Shown here: in pieces, positions 27,472-35,460 of the stretch
Numbering within the stretch: the first letter of the stretch is position 1
Layout: each line of letters begins with the position of its first letter
Assembly (NCBI RefSeq): GCF_001426195.1
Contig: NZ_LMRS01000012.1
Span: forward strand, 558,001 to 622,000
Direction: 5' to 3'
From: Sphingomonas sp. Leaf339
Lineage (GTDB): Bacteria > Pseudomonadota > Alphaproteobacteria > Sphingomonadales > Sphingomonadaceae
Length of the DNA stretch: 64,000 nucleotides
Translations under genes and position numbers: made by a program
Notes under the pieces: model-generated
Database searches by the model: none
Told to the model about the DNA's origin: nothing
Seen by the model: the letters and a program-made list of their open reading frames with translations, nothing else

Positions 27472-27902
27472 GCGAAGCCACCCCCGCCCCGTCCAGCCAG
27501 CGCCTGTTCGCCACCCCGCCCGGCCTGCGTCTCGGCCCCCTCGCCATGGTCGCCGACGGCAAGGCCCGCAGCATCGTCGTCCAGATGCGCGCCGGCCGCT
27601 TTCATGGCTTCGTCGTCCGCCACGGCGACCACGTCCACGGCTATGTCGATCGCTGCCCCCACGCCGGCGTCTCCCTCGCGCAGAAACTGGACGACTATCT
27701 CAGCCCCGACAGCACCCTGATCGCCTGCAGCTTCCACGGCGCGCTCTTCACCATCGACACCGGCCGCTGCATCGGCGGCCCCTGCATCGGCCAGCACCTG
27801 ACCCCATGGCCGGTCGAGGTGATAAACGGCGACCTGACCACCGCCGCCGCAACCCCTCTCCCACCGGGAGAGGGAAAAGCCGCCAAAGGCGGCGAAGGAT
27901 GA
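27468..27902 (+). CDS. Rieske [2Fe-2S] ferredoxin-like protein
   Basis: A 144-residue protein consisting of one Rieske domain. Cluster ligands are Cys63/His65 in CPHAG and Cys87/His90 in CSFHGALF. Such small proteins are electron carriers for oxygenases or stand-alone Rieske proteins of unknown role. It is translationally coupled to maiA (ATGA), which places it in the homogentisate operon; the dioxygenases there do not need an electron donor, so its role is unclear. The last 15-18 residues (TPLPPGEGKAAKGGEG) are encoded by two palindromes at 27854-27893, so the tail may be an acquired extension. Confidence 0.85.
   Translation: MSEATPAPSSQRLFATPPGLRLGPLAMVADGKARSIVVQMRAGRFHGFVVRHGDHVHGYVDRCPHAGVSLAQKLDDYLSPDSTLIACSFHGALFTIDTGRCIGGPCIGQHLTPWPVEVINGDLTTAAATPLPPGEGKAAKGGEG
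27854..27893. repeat. Double palindrome forming the 3' end of the Rieske gene
   Basis: CCCTCTCCC-ACC-GGGAGAGGG (27854-27874) and GCCGCC-AAA-GGCGGC (27879-27893) lie inside the reading frame, just before its stop. This GAGAGGG/AAAGCCGCC wording is typical of mobile REP-like units in sphingomonads, here translated as part of the protein. Confidence 0.6.
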
Positions 27903-28218
27903 GGACAGACCCGGAACACCGGTGATGCTCACGCGAAGATGCGAAGCGGAGAAGATGTTTTACGCGGAGAGGCGGGTACACGGAGACATATCACGTCGAG
28001 CAGATCGCCCGATGACTCACCATCCGATCGTGACGCTAGATGTTGCTTCCAGTCAACCTGAACCGGTGTCGCAGCCTGCGCTGAACCGCCTCTTGATACC
28101 AGCGAGTTAGATCGCCGGTCTGGAAAAGGATGGTCGATCGGGAAAGCGTGAACTCTGAGCGCTTTCACCAAAAAAGGCTAGAAGCGCATGTAATGCTAGC
28201 GTCCGACAACCGCCCGCA
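27903..28218. other. 316-bp gap without a gene
   Basis: The first third has a run of related short units (ACGCGAAGATGCGAAGCGGAGAAG, then CGCGGAGAGGCGGG, each written here in part) like the CGCGGAGACGCGGAG repeats seen between sphingomonad genes. The rest is moderately GC-rich with no ribosome binding sequence ahead of any open frame and no recognisable RNA. I see no gene on either strand; the minus-strand gene downstream ends at 28219. Confidence 0.45.
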
Positions 28219-28755
28219 TCAGTGGTCGCCCGCCTTCGCGCGTTGCGCCACCACGATGGCGGCATCGCTGCCAAGACTATAGAGAAAATCACGACGCTCT
28301 AACGATCCGATCCGGAAGGCCTTTAGTTTCCTGGATTGGTCATGAGACAACAGGAAACGGGTGTATCCACGTGATATCAAGCATTCCTCCGTCTCGCCCT
28401 GTAGCTTGCTCTGTAGTGCATCCACTTCACGATCGGGTCTGTACATTCGCCTCAGCAACACGTTCCGGTTAGATTGGGCAATAAGCCCCTCGTCATCGAT
28501 CGTCCGTGCCATGGGCGGCATGTTATTTTCTCTCTCGAGCGCTTCAAAGCCCTGGACACACGATTTAGATTCCTTGTCTGCTGCAACATCGCGGGCAGCG
28601 GACCTCAAACTACAAGAAACGGCATCGGCATCGTAATCCGAACGGAAAACGCCTGGTTTGCCCCAACTATAAGCTGCGCGTACCGCCCCCTTGGCCTGAA
28701 GCGGATTTGTCGAAGAAAGCAGCAATGCCGAGTATGCTAATATTTTAACCAGCAT
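28219..28755 (-). CDS. Predicted secreted protein, unknown function, AT-richer than its surroundings
   Basis: A 178-residue protein with a signal peptide (MLVKILAYSALLLSSTNPLQA). The mature part contains three cysteines (VSCSL, SKSCV, EECLI) and a C-terminal block, EECLISRGYTRFLLSHDQ then LERRDFLYSLGSDAAIV, which resembles a small family of uncharacterised sphingomonad proteins with a CLxxRGYxRFxLT pattern. AAGGA lies nine bases before ATG 28755. Codon use is clearly less GC-rich than in adjacent genes. The frame is open far upstream, but that part is antisense to the next gene. No function is known to me. Confidence 0.6.
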   Translation of the reverse strand: MLVKILAYSALLLSSTNPLQAKGAVRAAYSWGKPGVFRSDYDADAVSCSLRSAARDVAADKESKSCVQGFEALERENNMPPMARTIDDEGLIAQSNRNVLLRRMYRPDREVDALQSKLQGETEECLISRGYTRFLLSHDQSRKLKAFRIGSLERRDFLYSLGSDAAIVVAQRAKAGDH

Positions 28756-28974
28756 CACCGCAGATCCTTTTTGATGTAACCGATTAACTGGGACATCCAT
28801 GCATTTGTGCGCCGCGCGAATTCGATATTTGCGTGAGTCGCGCATGTATAACAGACCTCCGCGTGAACTCTCCTCCCGCCTTGGCGCCTTCGCTTGAACA
28901 CCCCTAATCAACGCGCGAGCGCCAATAGAACCAGCATTGCCTAACCCACCCTGCCAGGCGCAAACGCCGCACCC

Positions 28975-29721
28975 ATGAATAACGCATCCCTGTCGAAGCG
29001 CACCCGCCGCCTGCGCCGCGGTGCCTGGGTCACCGGCGTCATCAGCGCCATCTTCATCGCCTTCGCCGGCGCGGCGGGGTATTTCGATCGTGACCCGGTG
29101 TATGTCTATCCGGCGGTCGGCCGGCCTCAGCAGATCGCCGTCGTCAACGTCTCCGGCGACATGGGGCTGCGCTTCCTGCTCGGCGCCTCCACCTCGCGCG
29201 GGCTGACCGAGCGCGGCTTCCCGGTCGTCGGCATCTCGTCCCCCGGCCTGTTCCGCCAGCGCCGCTCCGCCGCCGAGGTGGACGCGATCATCGCCGACGC
29301 GGTCAGGACCGGTCTCGCCCGCACCGGCGCCTCGCGGATTGTCGTCATCGGCCAGTCCTACGGCGCCGATGTCGTCCAGACCGGCCTCGCCCACCTGCCC
29401 GCCGATCTGCGTCGGCGGGTCGCCGCGATCATCCTGATCCTGCCCGGCGATACCGTGTTCTATCGCGCCGACCCATCGGGTATCGTCTATCACGGCCAGC
29501 CCGACAGCATCGCCACCACGACCGCCGATACGCTCGATTGGGCGTCGCTCACCTGCATTTATGGTGCAGAGGAGACCGACAGCCTGTGCCCCCGCCTGAA
29601 GCTGCCCGGCGCGCGGATCATCGCCATGCCCGGCGGCCACAACATCAACCACGACGCGGACGGCCTGCTCGCCCATGTCCTCACCGCGATCCACGCCGTC
29701 ATGCCGGCCAGGACCCGCTGA
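28975..29721 (+). CDS. AcvB/VirJ-like serine hydrolase, membrane-anchored
   Basis: A 248-residue alpha/beta hydrolase with an uncleaved or cleaved N-terminal hydrophobic segment (AWVTGVISAIFIAFAGAAG) after a basic start, placing the domain in the periplasm. The nucleophile is Ser128 in GQSYGAD; VVNVSGDMGLRFLLG matches the ISGDGGW region of VirJ proteins. The acid/His end is in AEETDSLC and PGGHNINHD. AcvB of Agrobacterium hydrolyses lysyl-phosphatidylglycerol. This protein corresponds to the single-domain VirJ form. No MprF-type synthase lies nearby, so substrate is unproven. Confidence 0.75.
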   Translation: MNNASLSKRTRRLRRGAWVTGVISAIFIAFAGAAGYFDRDPVYVYPAVGRPQQIAVVNVSGDMGLRFLLGASTSRGLTERGFPVVGISSPGLFRQRRSAAEVDAIIADAVRTGLARTGASRIVVIGQSYGADVVQTGLAHLPADLRRRVAAIILILPGDTVFYRADPSGIVYHGQPDSIATTTADTLDWASLTCIYGAEETDSLCPRLKLPGARIIAMPGGHNINHDADGLLAHVLTAIHAVMPARTR

Positions 29722-29939
29722 TACACCACGCGGATCACCGCCGTTACGGGATTTAGAAGATCGGGTCCGTTTCTGTCGGCGTCCCACACCTCAACTCGAC
29801 GCTACGTTACGCGTCGCAATCGAACTTTCGGTGCGGCTGGGCTTGCAGGCGGGCAAGCCCTCGTTCTAGAGAGACGAGGCACTCTCGGGTGCCAATGCTC
29901 ATCGGGGCCAGCCCGCTGCCAGAGGATGAACGGCTTCTC

Positions 29940-30395
29940 ATGACGACGACCGGCATCGATGCCATCCAACAGTCGATCGGCACCGAATATGTGTCCGATT
30001 GGGTGGAGGTGTCGCAGGACATGATAGACCGCTTCGCCGCGGCGACCGGCGATCACCAGTTCATCCATGTCGATCCCGCCGCCGCCGCGCTGACGCCGTT
30101 CGGCGGCACCATCGCGCACGGTTTTCTCACCCTGTCACTGATGCCGATGCTGATGGCGAAGACCGACATGCCCCGGCTGTCGGGCGCGCGGATGGGCGTC
30201 AACTATGGCGGCGACAAGGTTCGTTTCCTCACGCCCGTCCCCTCCGGCACCCGCGTCCGCGGCCGCTTCGTGCCGCTATCCTTCGTCGAAAAACGCCCCG
30301 GCCAGTATCAGCAATCCACCCAATTCACCGTCGAGATAGAGGGCGTGGACAAACCCGCCCTCGTCGCCGAGTGGATTTCACAAGTATTTGTATAA
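29940..30395 (+). CDS. MaoC family dehydratase / (R)-specific enoyl-CoA hydratase-like
   Basis: A 151-residue hot-dog protein. The hydratase-2 motif is present: DRFAAATGDHQFIHVDP with the catalytic Asp and His, followed by PFGGTIAHGFLTLSLMP. Such enzymes hydrate trans-2-enoyl-CoA to (R)-3-hydroxyacyl-CoA and can feed polyhydroxyalkanoate synthesis. I chose ATG 29940 because it gives the usual N-terminus (TTTGIDAIQQSIGTEYVSDW); 29889 is an alternative. It precedes the thiolase gene by 55 bp, and a PHA depolymerase gene lies 2 kb away, so a link to acyl-CoA and PHA turnover is reasonable. Confidence 0.85.
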   Translation: MTTTGIDAIQQSIGTEYVSDWVEVSQDMIDRFAAATGDHQFIHVDPAAAALTPFGGTIAHGFLTLSLMPMLMAKTDMPRLSGARMGVNYGGDKVRFLTPVPSGTRVRGRFVPLSFVEKRPGQYQQSTQFTVEIEGVDKPALVAEWISQVFV

Positions 30396-30450
30396 CAACC
30401 ACTTTCTATAATCGTCACGCGGTCATCTGCGTGAAGAAGGAGAAGCTACC

Positions 30451-31629
30451 ATGCGTTCCGCCGTCATCGTCTCCACCGCCCGCACCCCCATCGGCCGCGC
30501 CTATCGCGGCGCCTTCAACAACCTCCCCTCGCCCAGCCTCGCCGCCCACGCGATCAAGGCCGCGGTGGAGCGCGCGAAGCTGGATGGCGGCGAGGTCGAT
30601 GACGTCGTCTGGGGCGCCGCGCTTCAGCAGGGGCATCAGGCCGGCAACATTGCCCGCACCAGCCTGCTCCGCGCCGGTCTGCCGACCACCGTCTCGGGCA
30701 TGTCGGTCGACCGCCAGTGCGCCAGCGGCCTGATGGCCATCGCCACCGCCGCCAAGCAGGTGATCGTCGACGGCATGGACATCGCCATCGGCGGCGGCGT
30801 CGACAGCATCAGCCTCGTCCAGACGCCCAAGATGAACATCGCCCCCGATCCCAAGCTGCTGGCGATGCACAAGGACATCTACATGCCGATGCTCCAGACG
30901 GCGGAGATCGTCGCCAAGCGCTACGGCATCACCCGCGACCAGATGGACGAATACAGCCTTCAGTCGCAACAGCGCACCGCCGCCGCCCAGGCCGCCGGTC
31001 GTTTCGATGACGAGATCGTCCCCGTCACCGCGACGATGGCCATCGTCAACAAGGAGACCAAGGAGGTCACCCATCAGGAGGTGACGCTGACCAAGGACGA
31101 GGGCAACCGTGCCGACACCACGCTGGCGGGCTTGTCCTCGCTGAAGCCCGTGCTCGGCGAAGACGCCACGATCACCGCCGGCAACGCCTCGCAACTGTCC
31201 GACGGCGCCTCCGCCAGTGTGCTGATGACCGAAGAGGAAGCCGCCCATCGCGGCCTGACCCCGCTCGGCCGTTATGTCGGCATGGCCGTCGCCGGCACCG
31301 AACCCGACGAGATGGGCATCGGCCCGGTCTTCGCCATTCCCAAGCTGCTCGCCCGCAACGGCCTGACCATGGACGATATCGGCCTGTGGGAGCTGAACGA
31401 GGCGTTCGCGGTGCAGGTACTGTATTGCCGCGACAAGCTCGGCATCCCCAATGACCTCCTCAATGTCGATGGCGGCGCGATCTCGATCGGCCACCCTTAT
31501 GGCATGTCCGGCGCCCGCATGACCGGACACGCCCTGATTGAGGGCAAGCGCCGCGGCGCCAAGTATGTCGTCGTGACGATGTGCGTCGGCGGCGGCATGG
31601 GTGCGGCCGGCCTGTTCGAGGTGCTTTGA
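30451..31629 (+). CDS. Acetyl-CoA acyltransferase / 3-ketoacyl-CoA thiolase
   Basis: A 392-residue thiolase with Cys90 in [10 protein letters not shown], the NEAFAVQ motif, His348 in [13 protein letters not shown] and Cys378 in [15 protein letters not shown]. The PYGMSGAR variant and the [15 protein letters not shown] start resemble thiolases of the degradative FadA/acyltransferase branch more than the acetoacetyl-CoA thiolase at 2.4 kb, so the two are not recent duplicates. GAAGAAGGAGAAG precedes the start. It probably shares a transcript with the MaoC gene. Chain-length preference cannot be read from sequence. Confidence 0.9.
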   Translation: MRSAVIVSTARTPIGRAYRGAFNNLPSPSLAAHAIKAAVERAKLDGGEVDDVVWGAALQQGHQAGNIARTSLLRAGLPTTVSGMSVDRQCASGLMAIATAAKQVIVDGMDIAIGGGVDSISLVQTPKMNIAPDPKLLAMHKDIYMPMLQTAEIVAKRYGITRDQMDEYSLQSQQRTAAAQAAGRFDDEIVPVTATMAIVNKETKEVTHQEVTLTKDEGNRADTTLAGLSSLKPVLGEDATITAGNASQLSDGASASVLMTEEEAAHRGLTPLGRYVGMAVAGTEPDEMGIGPVFAIPKLLARNGLTMDDIGLWELNEAFAVQVLYCRDKLGIPNDLLNVDGGAISIGHPYGMSGARMTGHALIEGKRRGAKYVVVTMCVGGGMGAAGLFEVL

Positions 31630-31696
31630 CGCAGGCGGAGCAACCAACGGTCGCTCTCCTCGTTCTTCCGACAACCCCATCAAGGAGAGCACCGAC

Positions 31697-32179
31697 ATGG
31701 CCGACCACGACAATCCACAGGAAATCGCCGCCAAGTTCATCGAGAAGGTAAAGGCCAGTCCGTACGTCATGCTGGGTCTGACCAACGGTCGGCATTCCGA
31801 ACCGATGTATGTCCGCCTCGACGACGATCAGCCGAACACGCTGTTCATCTTCGCCGGTAAGGACAATCGCGCGGCTGGCGGCGGCGATGCGATGGTGCAG
31901 TTCGTCGGCAAGGGTCACGACTTCTTCGCCTGCCTCGCCGGCACGGTCAGTCAGGATAATGACCGCGCCCAGATCGACAAGCTGTGGGACAATGCCGTCG
32001 AGGCATGGTTCCCGCAGGGTAAATCCGATCCCAATCTCGCCCTGCTGCGTTTCGACGTCAGCTCGGCCGAATTGTGGGAAACCGACGTGGCGATCTCTGG
32101 CCGAATCAAGATGTTGTTCGGCGGGACGATTTCACCTGATGAATCGTCGAGCCATGCCAAGGTCAACTCGATCGCGTGA
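31697..32179 (+). CDS. Pyridoxamine 5'-phosphate oxidase-like general stress protein
   Basis: A 160-residue split-barrel flavin-binding-fold protein of the general stress protein 26 type. FIEKVKASPYVMLGLTNGRHSEPMYV, HDFFACLAGTVSQDNDRAQIDKLW, AWFPQGKSDPNLALLRFDVSSAELW and the terminal GGTISPDESSSH pattern fit this group. Members bind FMN, FAD or heme-like cofactors and are usually stress-induced; reactions are mostly unknown. AAGGAGAGC precedes ATG 31697, and a strong terminator follows 18 bases after the stop. Confidence 0.8.
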   Translation: MADHDNPQEIAAKFIEKVKASPYVMLGLTNGRHSEPMYVRLDDDQPNTLFIFAGKDNRAAGGGDAMVQFVGKGHDFFACLAGTVSQDNDRAQIDKLWDNAVEAWFPQGKSDPNLALLRFDVSSAELWETDVAISGRIKMLFGGTISPDESSSHAKVNSIA

Positions 32180-32196
32180 TCGAATATGACGCTAAG

Positions 32197-32227
32197 AAAG
32201 GCGGCGGTCCCCGGACCGCCGCCTTTT
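32197..32227. terminator. Bidirectional rho-independent terminator
   Basis: AAAGGCGGCGGTCC (32197-32210) pairs perfectly with GGACCGCCGCCTTT (32213-32226), followed by TTT on the plus strand and by a T-run on the minus strand as well. It sits between convergent genes, so it can serve both the stress-protein gene and phaZ. Confidence 0.9.
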
Positions 32228-32243
32228 TCGTATCAAATGAGGA

Positions 32244-33461
32244 TCAGCTGTTCGCAGTGATCCACTGCTCCACCACCGGCGCGATCCGGTCGCGCCACTT
32301 GGAGCCGTTGAAGATGCCGTAATGGCCGACGCCTTCGGCCATCAAATACTGCTTCTTGTCGTCGGGCAGCGCAGTCGCCAGCGTCAGCGCCGCCTTCGTC
32401 TGGCCCAGCCCCGAGATATCGTCGCGCTCGCCCTCGATCGCCAGCAATCCGATATCGGTGATCGCGGCCGGATCGACGCGCTTGCCCCGATGAATATACT
32501 CACCTTTTGGCAGCGCATGCGTCTGAAACACGACGTCGATGGTCTGGAGATAGAATTCGGCCGTCATATCGCAGACCGACCGATACTCGTCGTAGAAATC
32601 CTTGGTCGATGTCGCGCCCTCACCGTCGCCCTGCACCAGATGCTTGAACATGCCCCAGTGGCTGATCATGTGGTTGCCCAGATTCATCGACATGAAGCCG
32701 GCAAGCTGCAGGAAGCCCGGGTAGACCCGGCGTCGCGCACCGGGATATTGCACCGGCACCTCGACGATCACGTTCTGCTCGAACCACGCATGCGGCCGCT
32801 TAGTCGCCAGCGTGTTCACCGCAGTCGGCGCCTCGCGCGTGTCGACCGGTCCACCCATCAGCGTCAGCGTCTTTGGCCGGCAAGGATTCTTGTCGGCGCT
32901 CATCACCGCGGCGGCGGCATAGGCCGGCACCGATGGCTGACAGACCGCCAGCACATGCGATCCCGGACCCATCAGCTCCAGGAACTCGACCAGATAATCG
33001 ACATAATCGTCCAGATCGAAGCGCCCGTCGGTCATCGGCACCAGCTTCGCATCGCGCCAGTCGGTGATGTGGACGTCGGCGAACGGCAACATCCGTTCCA
33101 CCGTCCCGCGCAACAACGTCGCGTAATGGCCGGACATCGGCGCGACGATCAGCAGCTTGGGGCCGCCCTCGACGCCATCACGGCGAAAGCGCTTAAGCTG
33201 CCCGAACGGCTTGCGCAGCAGAATCTCTTCGACGATCGGCACGTCGCGTCCGTCGATTTCGGTACGCGTGAAGCCAAAGGCTGGCTTTCCCCGCGGCGCC
33301 GCTGCATGAGCGAACACTTCCAGCGCCGATCCGACGATCGACCCGCCGCCCATATAGGAAAACGGGTTTGCCGGATTCTGGAACCACTCCGCTCCGAAAT
33401 TGGCCATCGCACTGGCGCCGGCCAACATGGAACGCTGCATTTCATAGGCGTGATAGAGCAT
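32244..33461 (-). CDS. phaZ: Intracellular polyhydroxyalkanoate depolymerase
   Basis: A 405-residue alpha/beta hydrolase that degrades stored poly(3-hydroxybutyrate) granules. It begins MLYHAYEMQRSMLAGASAMA, the usual start of the PhaZ/DepA family, and contains ILIVAPMSGHYATLLRGTVE-type sequence (LLIVAPMSGHYATLLRGT), DWRDAKLVPMTDGRFDLDDY, the nucleophile region VLAVCQPSVPAYAA, in which the catalytic residue is Cys, and the C-terminal VGHYGIFNGSKWR with the His. AAGGA lies seven bases before ATG 33461. No signal peptide is present, as expected. No phaC synthase is in the window. Confidence 0.92.
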   Translation of the reverse strand: MLYHAYEMQRSMLAGASAMANFGAEWFQNPANPFSYMGGGSIVGSALEVFAHAAAPRGKPAFGFTRTEIDGRDVPIVEEILLRKPFGQLKRFRRDGVEGGPKLLIVAPMSGHYATLLRGTVERMLPFADVHITDWRDAKLVPMTDGRFDLDDYVDYLVEFLELMGPGSHVLAVCQPSVPAYAAAAVMSADKNPCRPKTLTLMGGPVDTREAPTAVNTLATKRPHAWFEQNVIVEVPVQYPGARRRVYPGFLQLAGFMSMNLGNHMISHWGMFKHLVQGDGEGATSTKDFYDEYRSVCDMTAEFYLQTIDVVFQTHALPKGEYIHRGKRVDPAAITDIGLLAIEGERDDISGLGQTKAALTLATALPDDKKQYLMAEGVGHYGIFNGSKWRDRIAPVVEQWITANS

Positions 33462-33630
33462 CGGGTATCCTTTAGCCCTAGATAGGTTGCCGAGTTCGTA
33501 ACGCAAATACGCTGCATGGCAACATTACCCTAGTATGATCGGGACACAAATCACGTTCCAATCCCGTTTCATGTTTTGCGTTGCACCCATCCCCGTTGAG
33601 CATGGCCGGCCACACTGCTACGCGCTGGCT

Positions 33631-35445
33631 ATGGCGACATCCAATACTCCGCCGACCGTTGCCGCCCCCGGCATCACCACCGACGAGGCGCCCGAAACGC
33701 GCAAGCGTCTCGGCGATCTTGCGATGGTGTGGAGACATGCGGCCAGCTATCCCGGCCGCATCGCGATCGCCGGCATCGCCCTGCTGACCACATCCGCCGC
33801 GACGATCGGCATCCCTTACGGGTTCAAGCGGGTGATCGATCGCGGTTTCGTCAGCGGCTCGAACACCTCGTTCGCCTCGTCCTTCCATTATCTGCTGTTG
33901 ATCGTGGTCGTGCTGGCCATCGCCACCGCGATCCGGTTCTACTTCGTGTCGTGGCTGGGCGAGCGCGTCGTCGCGGACATCCGGACCGAAGTGCAGCGCC
34001 ATCTGCTCCGCCTCAGCCCGCGCTTCTTCGAGGAGAACCGCCCCTCCGAAATCGCCTCGCGCCTGACATCGGATACTGCGCTGATCGAGATGATTGTCGG
34101 CAGCACCGTGTCGATCGCGCTGCGCAACGTGTTCACCGGGATCGGCGGCCTGATCTACCTGTTCGTCATCTCGCCCAAACTGGCGGGCATGTTGATGATC
34201 GGCATCCCCGTCATCATCCTGCCGATGACGTTGCTGGGCAAACGTGTGCGCGGCTATTCGCGCACCTCGCAGGACCGCGTGGCAGAGGTCGGATCGATCA
34301 CCACCGAGGTGCTGGGCGCGATGCGGATCGTGCAGGCGTTCGGCCAGGAACCCCGCGAAGCAACCCGCTTCGGTGTCGCGGTCGAGGCCACCTTCACGGC
34401 GGCGCGAAAGCGTAACGCGCTCCGGGCGATCATGACCGCGATCGTCATCGGCCTCGTGTTCGGATCGATCACCCTCGTCCTGTGGGAAGGCGCGGTCGAT
34501 GTCGCGGCCGGGCGACTGAGCGGCGGCGCCATCGCCGCCTTTGTCCTGACCGGGGGGATCGTCGCCGGCGCGTTTGGCGCGTTGACCGAAGTCTATGGCG
34601 ACCTGTTGCGCGGCGCCGGTGCCGCCAGCCGCCTGTCCGAACTGGCGCGCGAGGTGCCGGAGATCGCCGCCCCCGCCCGCCCCGTCCCGCTGCCCACACC
34701 CGCGCGCGGCGCGATCCGGTTCGAGGACGTGCATTTCCGCTACCCCACCCGACCCGAAATCGCCGCCCTCGACAGCTTCTCGCTGGACGTCGCGCCCGGC
34801 GAGACCGTGGCATTGGTCGGCCCGTCCGGGGCCGGCAAGTCCACCATCTTCCAGCTCGCCGAACGCTTCTACGATCCGGAGGGTGGTCGCATATCGGTGG
34901 ACGGCGTGGCGCTGACCGATGCCGATCCCGCCGATCTGCGCGCCCGCATCGCGATGGTGCCGCAGGAGACGGTGATCTTCGCCGCCTCCGCCCGCGACAA
35001 CCTGCGCTACGGGCGCTGGGACGCGACCGACGACGAGCTGTGGGCCACCGCCGAGGCCGCCAACGCCGCCGCGTTCCTGCGTCGCCTGCCCGACGGCCTC
35101 GACACCTATCTGGGCGAGGGCGGCGCGCGCCTGTCCGGTGGCCAGCGCCAGCGCCTCACCATCGCCCGCGCCCTGCTGCGCGATGCACCGATCCTGCTGC
35201 TGGACGAGGCGACGAGCGCGCTCGATGCCGAGAGCGAGCGGCTGGTGCAACAGGCGCTCGAACGGCTGATGGAACATCGCACCACGCTGGTCATCGCCCA
35301 CCGCCTTGCCACCGTCCGCGCCGCCAGCCGCATCGTCGTGATGGACGAGGGGCGGATCGTGGAACAGGGCAACCATGCGACGCTGATGGCGCGCAGCGGT
35401 CTCTACGCGCGGCTGGCGAGCCTGCAATTCAACGAGGCGGCGTAA
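33631..35445 (+). CDS. ABC exporter, fused permease-ATPase (lipid A export/MsbA-like type)
   Basis: A 604-residue half-transporter. Residues 1-330 form a six-helix exporter domain with the characteristic DIRTEVQRHLLRLSPRFFEEN segment and the EVLGAMRIVQAFGQE coupling region. The ATPase has Walker A GPSGAGKST, signature LSGGQRQR, Walker B ILLLDEAT, and the switch histidine in IAHRLATV. Such proteins work as dimers to export lipids, peptides or drugs, and the substrate is unknown. ATG 33631 lacks a strong ribosome binding sequence, and the frame stays open to 33535, so the start is approximate. It is divergent from phaZ. Confidence 0.9.
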   Translation: MATSNTPPTVAAPGITTDEAPETRKRLGDLAMVWRHAASYPGRIAIAGIALLTTSAATIGIPYGFKRVIDRGFVSGSNTSFASSFHYLLLIVVVLAIATAIRFYFVSWLGERVVADIRTEVQRHLLRLSPRFFEENRPSEIASRLTSDTALIEMIVGSTVSIALRNVFTGIGGLIYLFVISPKLAGMLMIGIPVIILPMTLLGKRVRGYSRTSQDRVAEVGSITTEVLGAMRIVQAFGQEPREATRFGVAVEATFTAARKRNALRAIMTAIVIGLVFGSITLVLWEGAVDVAAGRLSGGAIAAFVLTGGIVAGAFGALTEVYGDLLRGAGAASRLSELAREVPEIAAPARPVPLPTPARGAIRFEDVHFRYPTRPEIAALDSFSLDVAPGETVALVGPSGAGKSTIFQLAERFYDPEGGRISVDGVALTDADPADLRARIAMVPQETVIFAASARDNLRYGRWDATDDELWATAEAANAAAFLRRLPDGLDTYLGEGGARLSGGQRQRLTIARALLRDAPILLLDEATSALDAESERLVQQALERLMEHRTTLVIAHRLATVRAASRIVVMDEGRIVEQGNHATLMARSGLYARLASLQFNEAA

Positions 35446-35460
35446 GCTCCAAGGCCAACG

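Noticed and set aside
33478..35427. 649-codon minus-strand open frame opposite the ABC exporter
   Set aside because: Shadow of the exporter gene, with unnatural Gly/Arg/Asp/Gln-rich sequence.
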